Shown: in pieces, positions 1 through 9,249 of the stretch
Position numbering within the stretch: position 1 is the stretch's first letter
How the letters are laid out: each line of letters opens with the position of its first letter
Assembly: GCA_028278545.1 (NCBI GenBank)
Contig: JANQED010000115.1
Location: 124,001-188,000, forward strand
DNA: 64,000 nt
Direction of reading: 5' to 3'
From: Anaerolineales bacterium
GTDB taxonomy: Bacteria; Chloroflexota; Anaerolineae; Anaerolineales; UBA11858
The notes under the pieces: generated by a model
Database searches by the model: none
Told to the model about the DNA's origin: nothing
What the model saw: only the letters and a program-made list of their open reading frames with translations
Program-made: the position numbers and the translations under genes

Positions 1-1760
1 GCTTTCTCGACAGGTTCGGGGGAGGTCATATCCACGCCAGCCGTCTTCAACGTCTCCAGCGGATACTGGGAGCTACCTGCTTTCAAGAAGTCGATATATT
101 TCTCGGCAGCCCCCTCCTTGCCCGAAAGGACGCCTTCGGCCAGGGCATTCGCGCCGGAGATACCGGTGGCATATTGGTAGACGTAGAAATCCATGTACAT
201 ATGACCGAACTGCGCCCAGGTGATACCGATGCGGTCGTGATCGAACTCGACTTCATCGGCATAGCCCTCTTTGAAGAGCTCGGCGGTCAGGTCGCTCATG
301 CTTTTGGCGCTCACAGGTTCGCCCTTTTCGACGCGATAGTGCATCTCTAATTCCCAGCGCGCCAGGGTGGGCATGATGAAGAAATACCTGTGGTAATTAG
401 ACATGGCCTCCTCGATCAGCGCCAACTGGAAGGTAGGGTCGTCCAGCGTCTTGAACAGGTAATCTCGCGTCATGGCCTGGTTGAAATTCGAGGCCACTTC
501 CGCTACGAAGAGCGAGTATTGAGAGTAAACAAAGGGCTGAGCATGGCGCGAGTAATGTGAGTGCATCGAATGGCCGAGTTCATGGGCCAGCGTGCTCAGG
601 CTGAAGATGTCATCCGCATAACTCATCATGATGAATGGCTGTGTGCCGTAAGCCCCCCACGAGAAAGCGCCCTGGCGTTTGCCTTTGTTGAGAGCGCGGT
701 CTACCCAGCGGTTAGTTGTACAGCCCGCTCGCATCACATCGACATATTCATCTCCCAGAGGCGCCATGCCCTCGCAGATCCACTCCACGGCCTGCTCGTA
801 AGGCACCGTGGGCTTGGTCTCCATGATGGGGGCCTTGATATCGTAAACGTGGAATTTCTCGTAGCCCAGAGCCTGGCGGCGGATGCGCCAATAACGATGC
901 CAGGTGGGTAAGTTCTTCTTGAAGACATCGATCAGGTTGTGGAAGACCTCTTCGGGGATGCTAAAGGGTTGCAGCGAGGCCTGCAAGGATGAATCATAAC
1001 GGCGGGCGCGCATGTTGAACACATCCCGCTGTATGACCTGCGTTTGAATGCTGGCGAGGGTGTTCTTGAAGTCCAGATAGGAATCGGCGTAATTCTCCCA
1101 GGCCGTTCGGCGGACTTCTCGATCTTCGTGTGTGATCAATGAGCCGATGCTGCTCTGCCCGACTTCCAGCTTTTCGCCGTCAGAGCTGATTGCGGGTTCG
1201 AACTTCAGGTCGGCATTGGTCAGCGAGGAGTAAGCTGCCAGGACCATCTTAGGGGGCAGGGGATCACCCACCATGGCAATCACCTCTTCGACCTCTGGGG
1301 GTCGTACGTGGGCCCCGCGTTTCCTAAGCTGATCGAAATAGTGTTCGTAAATTGCCAGTCGCGGCTCTTCTTCGATCCATTTTTTGAGCGCCTCAAAACC
1401 AATCGCCATGATTTCCGGTTCTACGAAGGCGGTGGCTGCGCGCATCTTGGCCAGCAGCCCTCGCCCTTGACCGAAGCGGGCCGCGGCTTCCTGATCGCCC
1501 ACATCCACCGAGGCCGCCAGGCCAGCATATACATAAACCTGCATGCCCGGGATGAAAACTTGCTCGAAGGTCTCTAGCCCTTTCAATAGGGATTGGGCGT
1601 TTTCACTAAATTTGCCTTGGTACTTCTCGATCTCTGGAAGCTGAGCCTGAACACTTTGATAAGTTTCCTCCCAATGCTCTGGAGTAGCGAAGATACTCTC
1701 CAGGTTCCAGGTTTTTTCAGTAGGGACTTCACTGCGTAACGCTAGCGATTTTTGAGACAT
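1..1760 (-). CDS. pepF: Oligoendopeptidase F family metallopeptidase (M3), C-terminus cut by window
   Basis: Cytosolic zinc endopeptidase that degrades short peptides. The ORF track misses it because the frame is open at the window edge. Reading the minus strand from ATG at 1760 gives MSQKSLALRSEVPTEKTWNLES, the usual PepF N-terminus. The zinc motif HELGH lies at plus 570-584 in the context TLAHELGHSMHS. An AGGAG Shine-Dalgarno lies about 9 bases before the ATG. About 586 residues are visible against roughly 600 for the family, so only a short C-terminal piece is missing. The start codon lies directly opposite the upstream end of the divergent transporter region. Confidence 0.93.
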   Translation of the reverse strand, partial: MSQKSLALRSEVPTEKTWNLESIFATPEHWEETYQSVQAQLPEIEKYQGKFSENAQSLLKGLETFEQVFIPGMQVYVYAGLAASVDVGDQEAAARFGQGRGLLAKMRAATAFVEPEIMAIGFEALKKWIEEEPRLAIYEHYFDQLRKRGAHVRPPEVEEVIAMVGDPLPPKMVLAAYSSLTNADLKFEPAISSDGEKLEVGQSSIGSLITHEDREVRRTAWENYADSYLDFKNTLASIQTQVIQRDVFNMRARRYDSSLQASLQPFSIPEEVFHNLIDVFKKNLPTWHRYWRIRRQALGYEKFHVYDIKAPIMETKPTVPYEQAVEWICEGMAPLGDEYVDVMRAGCTTNRWVDRALNKGKRQGAFSWGAYGTQPFIMMSYADDIFSLSTLAHELGHSMHSHYSRHAQPFVYSQYSLFVAEVASNFNQAMTRDYLFKTLDDPTFQLALIEEAMSNYHRYFFIMPTLARWELEMHYRVEKGEPVSAKSMSDLTAELFKEGYADEVEFDHDRIGITWAQFGHMYMDFYVYQYATGISGANALAEGVLSGKEGAAEKYIDFLKAGSSQYPLETLKTAGVDMTSPEPVEK

Positions 1761-1947
1761 GAGTATCGTTTCTCCTGTATCGGTGTTTCTATATGATAAG
1801 ATTATCGAGCAGCGATTTCAGGAATCTTACCACCAAAGAGAAATTATAAAACACGGTGAGCCAAAGAACGGGGTGATGCGGAGCAGCCGCATCTCCTCAT
1901 GCTTTCGGATGGTCTTCTGCAATGGGTTTTCAATGAAAGGACTTTTT

Positions 1948-3276
1948 ATGTTTAGCAAGATGAAGAATATCAATCGCGAGCATCTGGCCTGGTATTTGTA
2001 TGATTTTGGCAACTCGGCTTATGCCGCAGTGGTCTTATTAGCCATTTATTCAGCTTATTTTAAAGGGGAAGTTGTTGGCGGTGCCGAGGGTTCACGTCTA
2101 TGGGGGATTTCTGTAGGCATCGCCATGTTAGTGGTGGCAGTCATCGCCCCGATCCTGGGGTCAGTGGCCGATTTCTCAGCTTCGAAGAAACGCTTTTTGC
2201 TGGGCTTTTCCGTGATGACCTGGGTCTTCACCGCCCTGCTCTTTTTCGTTCAGAAAGGTGATATCGTTTTGGGGATGCTGTTTTTCATTTTGGCGGAGAT
2301 CGGCTATCGCGGTGGACAGGTTTTTTATAATTCGCTGCTCCCAGAGATTGCCGAACCCGACGAGTTGGGACGTGTTTCCGGAAATGGCTGGGCGATTGGA
2401 TCGTTGGGCGGGATCCTGTGCCTTTTGTTGATCCTGCCCCCCATCGTTCTCATCGAAGGGACTCTCGTCGTGAGGCTGGCCCTGGTGTTCACGGCGATCT
2501 TCTTCGCCATCTCGGCAATCCCCGTCTTCCGCTGGATCACCGAGCGCGCCCAGGCGCAGACCCTGCCCCCGGGTGAAAACTATTTCTCCATCGCTTTCAA
2601 GCGTATCGGCAAGACTCTGAAATCCATCCGCCACTATCGCGAGTTTGTCAAGTTCATCGTTTCTTTCTTGATCTATAACGATGGCATCTTGATGGCCATG
2701 GATTTCGCCGCCATCATCGGCGCGGTGCTCTTCGGCATGAATCAGGAGCAGTTAATCATCTTTATGATCGTCGTGCAAGTGACCAGTGTAGCCGGGGCAT
2801 ATTTATTCGCCGTTATCGGCGGTCGCTTTGGCTTCAAGCCTTCTCTGTTGCTTTCCCTGGTGATGATGATTGGCGTCGTCCTGGCGATGCTTTTCACTAC
2901 AACGCTCACCGGCTATTTCATCATCGGCGCCTTTGCCGGTTTCGCCCTCACCGGGGTGCAGTCGCTGAGCCGCACGATGGTGGGCTTCTTCGCCCCTGAG
3001 GGGCAGAGCGCTGAGTTCTTCGGTTTCTTTGCCATTGCCGGGCGGACTTCTTCTTTCATCGGCCCAACTATCTACGGCATCCTGGCGGCGGAGGCGGCGC
3101 TGTGGTTCCAGGCCAATCGTGCTATGGAGGCGTTGCCAGCCGAGCAGGCCGGTCAGAAAGTGGCGATCCTGTCAATCGCTATCTTCCTCCTGGCCGGGTT
3201 GGCGATCTTGCTCTCCGTCAATGAAGCCAAAGCCCGTCAGGCCGCAACTGCTGCGCCAGTCCCTGCAGGGGATTAG
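1948..3276 (+). CDS. MFS transporter, UMF1/Atg22-like family
   Basis: Polytopic inner-membrane protein of about 442 residues with roughly 12 hydrophobic segments. The N-terminal WYLYDFGNSAYA motif is typical of the UMF1/Vps22-Atg22-like branch of the major facilitator superfamily, whose bacterial substrates are mostly unknown. The ORF track starts at 1759, but that start overlaps the pepF start and encodes a non-hydrophobic, low-complexity leader. ATG 1948 has a GAAAGGA ribosome site about 6 bases upstream and gives the family N-terminus, so I chose it. The next gene, an acyltransferase, follows after 27 bases and is probably co-transcribed. Confidence 0.88.
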   Translation: MFSKMKNINREHLAWYLYDFGNSAYAAVVLLAIYSAYFKGEVVGGAEGSRLWGISVGIAMLVVAVIAPILGSVADFSASKKRFLLGFSVMTWVFTALLFFVQKGDIVLGMLFFILAEIGYRGGQVFYNSLLPEIAEPDELGRVSGNGWAIGSLGGILCLLLILPPIVLIEGTLVVRLALVFTAIFFAISAIPVFRWITERAQAQTLPPGENYFSIAFKRIGKTLKSIRHYREFVKFIVSFLIYNDGILMAMDFAAIIGAVLFGMNQEQLIIFMIVVQVTSVAGAYLFAVIGGRFGFKPSLLLSLVMMIGVVLAMLFTTTLTGYFIIGAFAGFALTGVQSLSRTMVGFFAPEGQSAEFFGFFAIAGRTSSFIGPTIYGILAAEAALWFQANRAMEALPAEQAGQKVAILSIAIFLLAGLAILLSVNEAKARQAATAAPVPAGD

Positions 3277-3303
3277 GCACCTCGTCCCGAGCGGTCCTCC
3301 GAC

Positions 3304-4056
3304 ATGCCAGAATATAAGTACCCCCGCCGACAGGTCATCCGCTGGGTAATGCACCAGCTATCCAAACCGGCTTTAGCGCTGTTTGCTGAAGTGGAGATTC
3401 TTGGCCGAGAAAATCTCCCCAAAAAAGGCCCTCTGCTGGTCATTGGAAATCACTTCAGCTTCCTCGACCCAGTGGCCTTTGTGCGCTTCTCCCCCTGGCC
3501 GATCGATTTCATCGGTGCTGCATTCCCACCCTTCGCTCCTCCTTGGACCAAATTCATTACCACGATGTGGGGCTTCTACAAGCTCTACCGCGGCACAGGT
3601 TCGACGGAAGCCCTGCGCGCCGCGGAAGCGATTCTGGCCCAGGACGGTATTTTAGGGATTTATCCCGAAGGGGGCAGTTGGGCCACTGTGCTGCGCCCCG
3701 CCAGACCGGGAACAGCGTACTTGGCCGCGCGTACTGGGGCAAAGCTGCTGCCCGTGGGGTTATACGGCTTCAATGACGTTTTCCCACCGCGGCTGCGGAA
3801 TCGTGCCAGGCCTGTGATCAAGATCGGCCAGCCCTTTGGCCCATTCAAGGTCACCGGGCGCGGACGCGAACGCCGGCGCCAGCTCGATGAGATTGGCGAC
3901 ACCATCATGCGCAAGCTGGCCGACTTGCTGCCTGACGAGCTGCGTGGGCGCTATTCAAGTGATCCCGCGGCCCAGGCGGCGGCTAAAGCGGTCGAGGATT
4001 ATCCCTGGGATGAGGCCCCAGAGGGGCTGGTCGATGGGGGCGGGGTGGTCAACTAA
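3304..4056 (+). CDS. 1-acylglycerol-3-phosphate O-acyltransferase family (PlsC-like)
   Basis: Membrane-associated acyltransferase of glycerophospholipid synthesis. Motif I NHFSFLD (H-x4-D) sits near residue 49 and motif III YPEGG near residue 120, the catalytic and glycerol-phosphate binding signatures of the LPLAT superfamily. Length 250 residues is normal for PlsC. It follows the UMF1-type transporter on the same strand with a 27-base gap. Substrate (lysophosphatidate or another lysolipid) cannot be decided from sequence alone. Confidence 0.87.
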   Translation: MPEYKYPRRQVIRWVMHQLSKPALALFAEVEILGRENLPKKGPLLVIGNHFSFLDPVAFVRFSPWPIDFIGAAFPPFAPPWTKFITTMWGFYKLYRGTGSTEALRAAEAILAQDGILGIYPEGGSWATVLRPARPGTAYLAARTGAKLLPVGLYGFNDVFPPRLRNRARPVIKIGQPFGPFKVTGRGRERRRQLDEIGDTIMRKLADLLPDELRGRYSSDPAAQAAAKAVEDYPWDEAPEGLVDGGGVVN

Positions 4057-4079
4057 ACGCGAACCGAGATCAACCTTTT

Positions 4080-4128
4080 AGCCCCTAAAGATATGGCCTG
4101 TCATTATCTTGGCCTCTATGAAGGGGCT
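4080..4128. terminator. Inverted repeat between convergent genes, possible terminator
   Basis: Outer arms AGCCCCT (4080-4086) and AGGGGCT (4122-4128), with inner arms AAGATA (4088-4093) and TATCTT (4105-4110), can form a nested hairpin. It lies between the plsC-like gene and the convergent hydrolase-like gene and runs slightly past the latter's stop codon. No long T-run follows, so termination is only a guess. Confidence 0.3.
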
Positions 4129-5996
4129 GTGTAGCACAGCACCGTATATATTCCCAAGTCGAGCTCGACCTTTTTGCCTGTGAACTCAACCGTTTCGTGG
4201 TACGGGGAGATGATCTCTCCCATCGCGGATTGCCCAATCGTTACCTGGACAGTCTGCGGGTTGGGTCCGTAGTTGACCAAATGGATTTGGCGCTCTCCGC
4301 CGCGCTGCCAGACTTCGATCAGCACCGGCGCTTCAGTGGATTCCACGCGTGGAGCGGGTAGTTCCCCCAAAGCACCTAAAATGGTGCTCTGATCTTCATC
4401 TGCGGGCATCCTGAAGTGGGGCGATTGCAGGAACCATTGGGTGATGCCCAGCCCGTCTGTAATCCGACGCGCCCAGCGATAGCGGAAATAGGCGCGATAG
4501 TACCAGGACAAGAAGCCCGAGAGGAGGTCGAGCAGACCTCGGTGACGAGCCAGGTAGGATGGTTTGGGCAGCGACCAGCCGGGCAGGTCAGGCACATAGA
4601 TGATATGCGGACTTGGGGTGGGGTGGTCGGCTTTTTCGAGGGTGAATAGTGTCTCCAGGCCATCCCAATCGCCCCCTGCAGTGACCACCCTCCAGGGGAT
4701 GCCGGCATTGGTCAGGGTTTGGCAGACCCCGAAGTAGCGCGGCGCCAACTGATCCCATTGGAAGTGCATCCCCTCTTTGGGGTACAGTAGCCCCACCCGG
4801 GCCGCGTTCCGGCGCTCCCTGTACAGGTCGGCGTGAGCGCTCAACCAGTGGTGGATATCGTTTGCCGCGGCGCGCTCCGGGGCGTATTTTTTCGCCGTCA
4901 AAAGGGTGAAGACACCCTGGCTGTCAACGTACTCGGTGCCTTTGACCACCATGGTCGCCCCACAGGCTGCTGCCTCGACGATGCCGCTCTGCAGGCGGCG
5001 CGGCGGGTAGACATCATCGAATCCGATACCCTTATCGTAGGGATCGGTGCTCAGAGGCGTGTCGCCGACAAGGGCCAGGGCGGTGCGCAGAGTGATGGCG
5101 TTGTTGACCAACTCGGCGCTATTTTGAGAGTCGCCGGGCTGCCAGCGCGGCAGGGCGAAATCCTCGATCATCACCACGTCCTGTACCTGGGCCAGCCCGC
5201 GCAGATCAATGCCGTGGGTGATGTAGTTGGGCCGCATCACGGCGTCGTAATCGTTGGCACTGATGAAGATACCCGGGTTAAGGGAGCGAGCGTACGCTGC
5301 CAGCTCCCCCAGGGTGCTGGTCACCAGGTCGGCGCGCCAGCGTAAGTAGTCGCGGCTGGTTTTGTCGCTTTCCAGGTCGATGCGGGTAGGGATGGTCAGC
5401 CCGGTCTCCTGGCGGAAGGCCCTCTGACAACGGTCGCAGTGGCACCCCGCAGACCCCGACCATGTGCCGCCGAAATGGATAGGCGCTTCGCCGAGCCAGG
5501 GGTTGTCGAAGAAGACGCCATCGGAGCCGGCCCCGATAATGCCGCTGATCATTTTCCGAAGCTGGTCGAGCCATTCGGGATGCAGCCAGCAGGTCATATA
5601 GCGTCCGGTGTAATAGTATATGGGGCGGCCCTTGGGGTCTTGGGCGTACCAGTCTTTGTCTTTGAAGCTGCCCTGGAAGGCGCAGTTGGAAGTTTGCACA
5701 TAACCAAAGACTTTGATTCCCTCGGCCTGGTAGATCTTTGCGGCTTTGTGGAAATCCTCCCAGTCTCCCGCCTCTACTTCTGGAGGGAAACCCCAGTTGT
5801 ACATCAGGTAAGCCCAATTGAAACCGGCCTCCTCGACCATGCGCCGGGCACCAACCTGGGTATGGGCTTCGTCATGGACGAAAACATCCACTGGCGCATC
5901 CATGAACTTGAGCTGGTTCATGCGCACCGTACCGGGTCCGGCCCACAGGTAGACGGGGCGGTGGTGTCCGATGGCGAATACGTTATTTTGCGTCAT
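4116..5996 (-). CDS. TIM-barrel glycoside-hydrolase-like protein, function unknown
   Basis: A 626-residue soluble protein without a signal peptide. The first 300 residues look like a (beta/alpha)8 hydrolase barrel: repeated strand-like segments (INWAYLMYNWGF, IKVFGYVQTSN, SDGVFFDNPWLG, IFISANDYD, VVMIEDFALP), acidic residues at strand ends such as FFDN and MIEDF. A CHCDRC cysteine pair follows the FFDN segment, as seen in some uncultured-bacterial hydrolase-like families. Residues 380-520 resemble a Rossmann-type beta-galactosidase trimerisation-like region, and the C-terminus is beta-rich. Start ATG 5996 has a TGGAGA ribosome site. The substrate is unknown; a carbohydrate is likely by fold. 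No sugar-uptake genes are adjacent. Confidence 0.55.
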   Translation of the reverse strand: MTQNNVFAIGHHRPVYLWAGPGTVRMNQLKFMDAPVDVFVHDEAHTQVGARRMVEEAGFNWAYLMYNWGFPPEVEAGDWEDFHKAAKIYQAEGIKVFGYVQTSNCAFQGSFKDKDWYAQDPKGRPIYYYTGRYMTCWLHPEWLDQLRKMISGIIGAGSDGVFFDNPWLGEAPIHFGGTWSGSAGCHCDRCQRAFRQETGLTIPTRIDLESDKTSRDYLRWRADLVTSTLGELAAYARSLNPGIFISANDYDAVMRPNYITHGIDLRGLAQVQDVVMIEDFALPRWQPGDSQNSAELVNNAITLRTALALVGDTPLSTDPYDKGIGFDDVYPPRRLQSGIVEAAACGATMVVKGTEYVDSQGVFTLLTAKKYAPERAAANDIHHWLSAHADLYRERRNAARVGLLYPKEGMHFQWDQLAPRYFGVCQTLTNAGIPWRVVTAGGDWDGLETLFTLEKADHPTPSPHIIYVPDLPGWSLPKPSYLARHRGLLDLLSGFLSWYYRAYFRYRWARRITDGLGITQWFLQSPHFRMPADEDQSTILGALGELPAPRVESTEAPVLIEVWQRGGERQIHLVNYGPNPQTVQVTIGQSAMGEIISPYHETVEFTGKKVELDLGIYTVLCYTAPS

Positions 5997-6033
5997 TGTT
6001 CAATCTCCAGTGAGAGTGCCTATTTGCCGGTTT

Positions 6034-6762
6034 TTAATTGGTTCTGATCCCTCGCCGGTCGCGCACTGCGTAGGGGGCGTAGAGTAAAAGAAAGATGATC
6101 AGGGCGATGATCTCTGCGTTGACCAGGTACCAGGGCCAGGGACCGAGGAAATCGAGAAGCGTGACAACATGGGGTTTGTGCAGCGTGTAGAGATAGTTGC
6201 TGTCGATCAGCAGGTTGATGATGGTCACGAAGATGAGATAGATGTTTCCCCAGATGAAAACCTTTTTGATGGATGACCAGTACGGTCGGTAGCCTTCGAC
6301 AACTGCCATAAAGACTGCAGCCGCGATGATGCCGCCATGGGAAATGAATAGCTGGACAGGGTAGAAGTGTGGGAAGCCGTAAATGCCCGCGTCGGGAGTC
6401 AGCAGGGGTTGCAGGGCGCCGCCGATCCCCAGGAAATAACCAAATTCGAAAATCGCATAATTTTTCGTGATCAGCATATATGCGCTCAACCACACGAAGA
6501 TTGTGCACAGGTGCAAGGGGAGATTCCATTGGATGCCCCATTGCTCATAGTAGATCAACCAAACCTGTCGGGCAATTTCGTTGACGATCAGCAGGATTGC
6601 CAGACCATGTCTTATCCAGTCTTTGAGTTTGGAGCTGGATGACTTGCGGAGGAATACGAGGGATACATTTACTAGCAAGACAATCCCCAGCGCAGTCAGA
6701 TGAGCGGAGTCAAAAAGGACGAAGGGCGCTCCAGTGTAATCTTTGGCAAAATAGGGGATCAT
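6034..6762 (-). CDS. TIGR02206-type (YwaF-like) integral membrane protein, copy 2
   Basis: A 242-residue protein with about six to seven hydrophobic segments and the conserved blocks LPLHLCTIFVWLSAYML, GIYGFPHF and DSNYLYTLHKP. These match my recollection of the uncharacterised YwaF/TIGR02206 membrane family. It lies 6 bases downstream of a close paralogue in the same frame order and orientation, so the pair is a tandem duplication in one operon behind an aminotransferase gene. Function is unknown. Confidence 0.75.
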   Translation of the reverse strand: MIPYFAKDYTGAPFVLFDSAHLTALGIVLLVNVSLVFLRKSSSSKLKDWIRHGLAILLIVNEIARQVWLIYYEQWGIQWNLPLHLCTIFVWLSAYMLITKNYAIFEFGYFLGIGGALQPLLTPDAGIYGFPHFYPVQLFISHGGIIAAAVFMAVVEGYRPYWSSIKKVFIWGNIYLIFVTIINLLIDSNYLYTLHKPHVVTLLDFLGPWPWYLVNAEIIALIIFLLLYAPYAVRDRRGIRTN

Positions 6763-6768
6763 TTTGTT

Positions 6769-7503
6769 TCAACTGCTGACGAGTGCTTTAGCCCGTTGAT
6801 CCTGGATCAAGAAGGGCAGATAAAGGAGAAAACAAATCACCAGGGCAACGCCCTCTACGGCCAGTAGATACCATGGCCAGGGCCCTAGAAGGTCCATCAG
6901 GCTGGCAGTATCAGGTTTACGTAGCGTGTAGAGATAATTGCTGCTGATCAACAGGTTGATGATGGTCACAAAGACCATATAGATGTTCGTCCAGATGAAG
7001 ACCCGTTTGAATGAAGACCAGTACGGGCGAAAACCCTCCACAAGGGTCATGAAAATCCCCGCCGTGACCAGGGTCCCGTGGGAGAATAAGGTTTGGAAGA
7101 CGCGAAAATGAGGAAAGCCGTAGATGCCTGCCTCGGGGGTGATGACTGCTTGAAGGGCACCACCTACTCCCAGGAAATATACGAACTCATAGATGCGATA
7201 ATTTTTGCTGATCAACATATAAATACCCAACCAGATGAAAATCGAACAAAGGTGTAACGGCAGGTGGCGTTGAATCGTCCACTGGTCGGTTGCGATATTC
7301 CAAATATGCCAGGAGCTTTCGCTGAGCAGCAGGATTCCGGCGATGGCATATCTGACTCCGTCTTTAAGTTTTTGATCCTTACTCTTCCTGAGCCAGATAA
7401 AGCTGAGATTGATGATGACCAGAATCCCTATGGCGATCAAGTGCCCAGGGCCGAAGAGATGAAAGGGTTCACCATTCCATTCTTTGGCAAAGTATTGGAT
7501 CAT
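6769..7503 (-). CDS. TIGR02206-type (YwaF-like) integral membrane protein, copy 1
   Basis: A 244-residue polytopic membrane protein, clearly paralogous to the following gene along its whole length (shared LPLHLC, GIYGFPHF, SSNYLYTL and LLGPWPWYL blocks). Its start overlaps the stop of the upstream aminotransferase by four bases (ATGA), which suggests translational coupling. No enzymatic motif is visible. Confidence 0.75.
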   Translation of the reverse strand: MIQYFAKEWNGEPFHLFGPGHLIAIGILVIINLSFIWLRKSKDQKLKDGVRYAIAGILLLSESSWHIWNIATDQWTIQRHLPLHLCSIFIWLGIYMLISKNYRIYEFVYFLGVGGALQAVITPEAGIYGFPHFRVFQTLFSHGTLVTAGIFMTLVEGFRPYWSSFKRVFIWTNIYMVFVTIINLLISSNYLYTLRKPDTASLMDLLGPWPWYLLAVEGVALVICFLLYLPFLIQDQRAKALVSS

Positions 7504-8654
7504 GATGCTCCCTTGGCATTTTTCATCCTGTTCAGCGCTTCTTCGACCAGCGAACGCGGAGCGCCGAAGTTGAAGCGCACGTGTCCTGCGCCACCCTGGC
7601 CGAACCAGCCGCCATCGTTCATGGCCACGTGGGCCTTTTCCAGGAAGAAGTCGCTGGGAGTCCCCGTGGTTTCCATCTCCCGGCAGTCCAACCAGGCCAG
7701 ATAAGTGCCTTCGGGCTTGATCATTGAGACTCCAGGGATTTGCTCATTGATGAAGTCGTGCGCGAAGTCGCGGTTGGCCTGGAGATACAGCAACAATGCC
7801 TCCAACCACTCTTCTCCACCTTTGTAAGCAGCCTGCATGGCGACTTGCCCTAACAGGTTGACCCAACCGACCAGGCCTTGTTTTGCTCCTTCGAATTTCT
7901 GGCGGAGCTCGTCGTTTTCGATGACCGCCACAGAGGCTTTCAAACCAGCGATGTTGAAGGTTTTGCTGGGGGCTAAAAGGGTGATCGTATTGGCGCTGAT
8001 CTCGGGGTCTAGTGAGGCGATGGGGATATGTTTGTGGCCGTTGAAAACCAGATCGCTGTGGATTTCGTCAGAGCAGATGATCACTCCGTGGCGCAGACAG
8101 ATTTCGGCCATGGCTTCGAGTTCATCGACCCGAAAGACGCGCCCGGTGGGATTCTGGGGGTTGCAGAGCATAAAGATGCGCGTCTTTTCATCGATGGCGG
8201 CCTCGAAGGCGTCTAAATCGATGATGTATTGCCCATCCTCGCCGCGTATTAGTTCATTCTCTTGCTGGACCAGTTTGACATTCTCTGCGACTTTTAGGAA
8301 AGGGCCATAGGTTGGAGGCTGCACTAAGACGCCGTCACCGGGTCTGGCGACCGCGTGGGCCGAGAGATTGAACCCGGTCACCACGCCGGGGACGAAGATC
8401 AAATGCTCGGGGTTCACCGCCCAACCGTGGCGTCGGTCCAGCCAGGCCACCACCACTTCTGTGAGTTCGTCCCGGGGCCAGGGATATCCAAACACGCCGT
8501 GAGCTATGCGCTCCTGCAAAGCCTGGATCACCGGCTCGGGAGAGGGGAAATCCATGTCGGCCACCCACATGGGCAGCACGTCTTCATCGTAAACGCGCCA
8601 CTTGGCGCTCTCAGTGCTTCGCCGGTCGGGAAGCGTGTCAAAATCAAAAGGCAT
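7500..8654 (-). CDS. PLP-dependent aminotransferase / C-S lyase, MalY/PatB family
   Basis: Fold-type I pyridoxal-phosphate enzyme of about 384 residues. The N-terminal block LPMWVADMDFPSPEPV is characteristic of MalY/PatB cystathionine beta-lyases, and the PLP lysine lies in SKTFNIAGLK. The family cleaves cystathionine or other cysteine S-conjugates, though some members are true aminotransferases. The ORF track begins at a TTG (8669). ATG 8654 has TTGGAG about 9 bases upstream and gives MPFDFDTLPDRR, so I prefer it. It overlaps the next gene by four bases and is the head of a three-gene operon with two membrane proteins. Confidence 0.86.
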   Translation of the reverse strand: MPFDFDTLPDRRSTESAKWRVYDEDVLPMWVADMDFPSPEPVIQALQERIAHGVFGYPWPRDELTEVVVAWLDRRHGWAVNPEHLIFVPGVVTGFNLSAHAVARPGDGVLVQPPTYGPFLKVAENVKLVQQENELIRGEDGQYIIDLDAFEAAIDEKTRIFMLCNPQNPTGRVFRVDELEAMAEICLRHGVIICSDEIHSDLVFNGHKHIPIASLDPEISANTITLLAPSKTFNIAGLKASVAVIENDELRQKFEGAKQGLVGWVNLLGQVAMQAAYKGGEEWLEALLLYLQANRDFAHDFINEQIPGVSMIKPEGTYLAWLDCREMETTGTPSDFFLEKAHVAMNDGGWFGQGGAGHVRFNFGAPRSLVEEALNRMKNAKGAS

Positions 8655-8737
8655 ATTATTGTTCTCCAACTCCGCAGGATTTTCTCCTTGGAATGATTCG
8701 CAAAACTGCGGAGTTTTTTCTACTCCTAAATTCTACC

Positions 8738-9214
8738 TTAGGTTATTGGGCTGAAGTTCACAACCTCCACATCCCCCAGCGATTTCATCAAGTCAGCCGA
8801 TTTCAGAAGCACTGCCACGCCGCGAAGACCTGATCCCATCGAAACCTCTTCTTCCGCCAACACCGATTCATCCACCAGTACTCGCAAAGGGTTTGGCAAC
8901 CCAAAGGGAGCAACGGCCCCGAGCTCATAGCCGGTAACCGCGAGCACTTCTTCTCGGCTAGCCATCGTAATGCGTGACTTACCCACAAAACGACGCAGCG
9001 ACTTCCAATCGATCTGCCCGGAGCCTGCCATCAGCACCATCAAATACTCTCCACGCGAAATGCGGAAGAGAATACTGCGTACAACCTGTTCGGGCCGTTG
9101 GCCGCGCTCCTTGGCGGCCTGCTCCAACGAGCGGGGCGGCTGCTCGTGCTGGAAGACTTGGTGGGGGATGCCTAATTCTGTTAATGCCAGGGAGACGGGA
9201 GGGATTTGTGTCAT
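8738..9214 (-). CDS. YbaK/EbsC-type aminoacyl-tRNA deacylase
   Basis: A 158-residue cytosolic protein of the YbaK/ProRS-insertion family, which hydrolyses mischarged aminoacyl-tRNAs. Conserved features include the [16 protein letters not shown] block near residue 23, the [15 protein letters not shown] segment with a lysine in the usual catalytic area, and GAVAPFGLP. The family length is 150-170 residues. Which tRNA it edits (Cys-tRNA-Pro, Ala-tRNA-Pro or other) cannot be told from this. Confidence 0.87.
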   Translation of the reverse strand: MTQIPPVSLALTELGIPHQVFQHEQPPRSLEQAAKERGQRPEQVVRSILFRISRGEYLMVLMAGSGQIDWKSLRRFVGKSRITMASREEVLAVTGYELGAVAPFGLPNPLRVLVDESVLAEEEVSMGSGLRGVAVLLKSADLMKSLGDVEVVNFSPIT

Positions 9215-9249
9215 TGGTGGACGGTGCTAAATCAGTCGCCGGTAACGGG

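Noticed and set aside
561-1577. Plus-strand ORFs 561-911 and 1308-1577
   Set aside because: Shadows of the open minus-strand pepF frame, which carries HELGH.
1759-1947. N-terminal extension of the UMF1 transporter in the ORF track
   Set aside because: Overlaps the pepF start, is not membrane-like, and a good ribosome site lies before ATG 1948.
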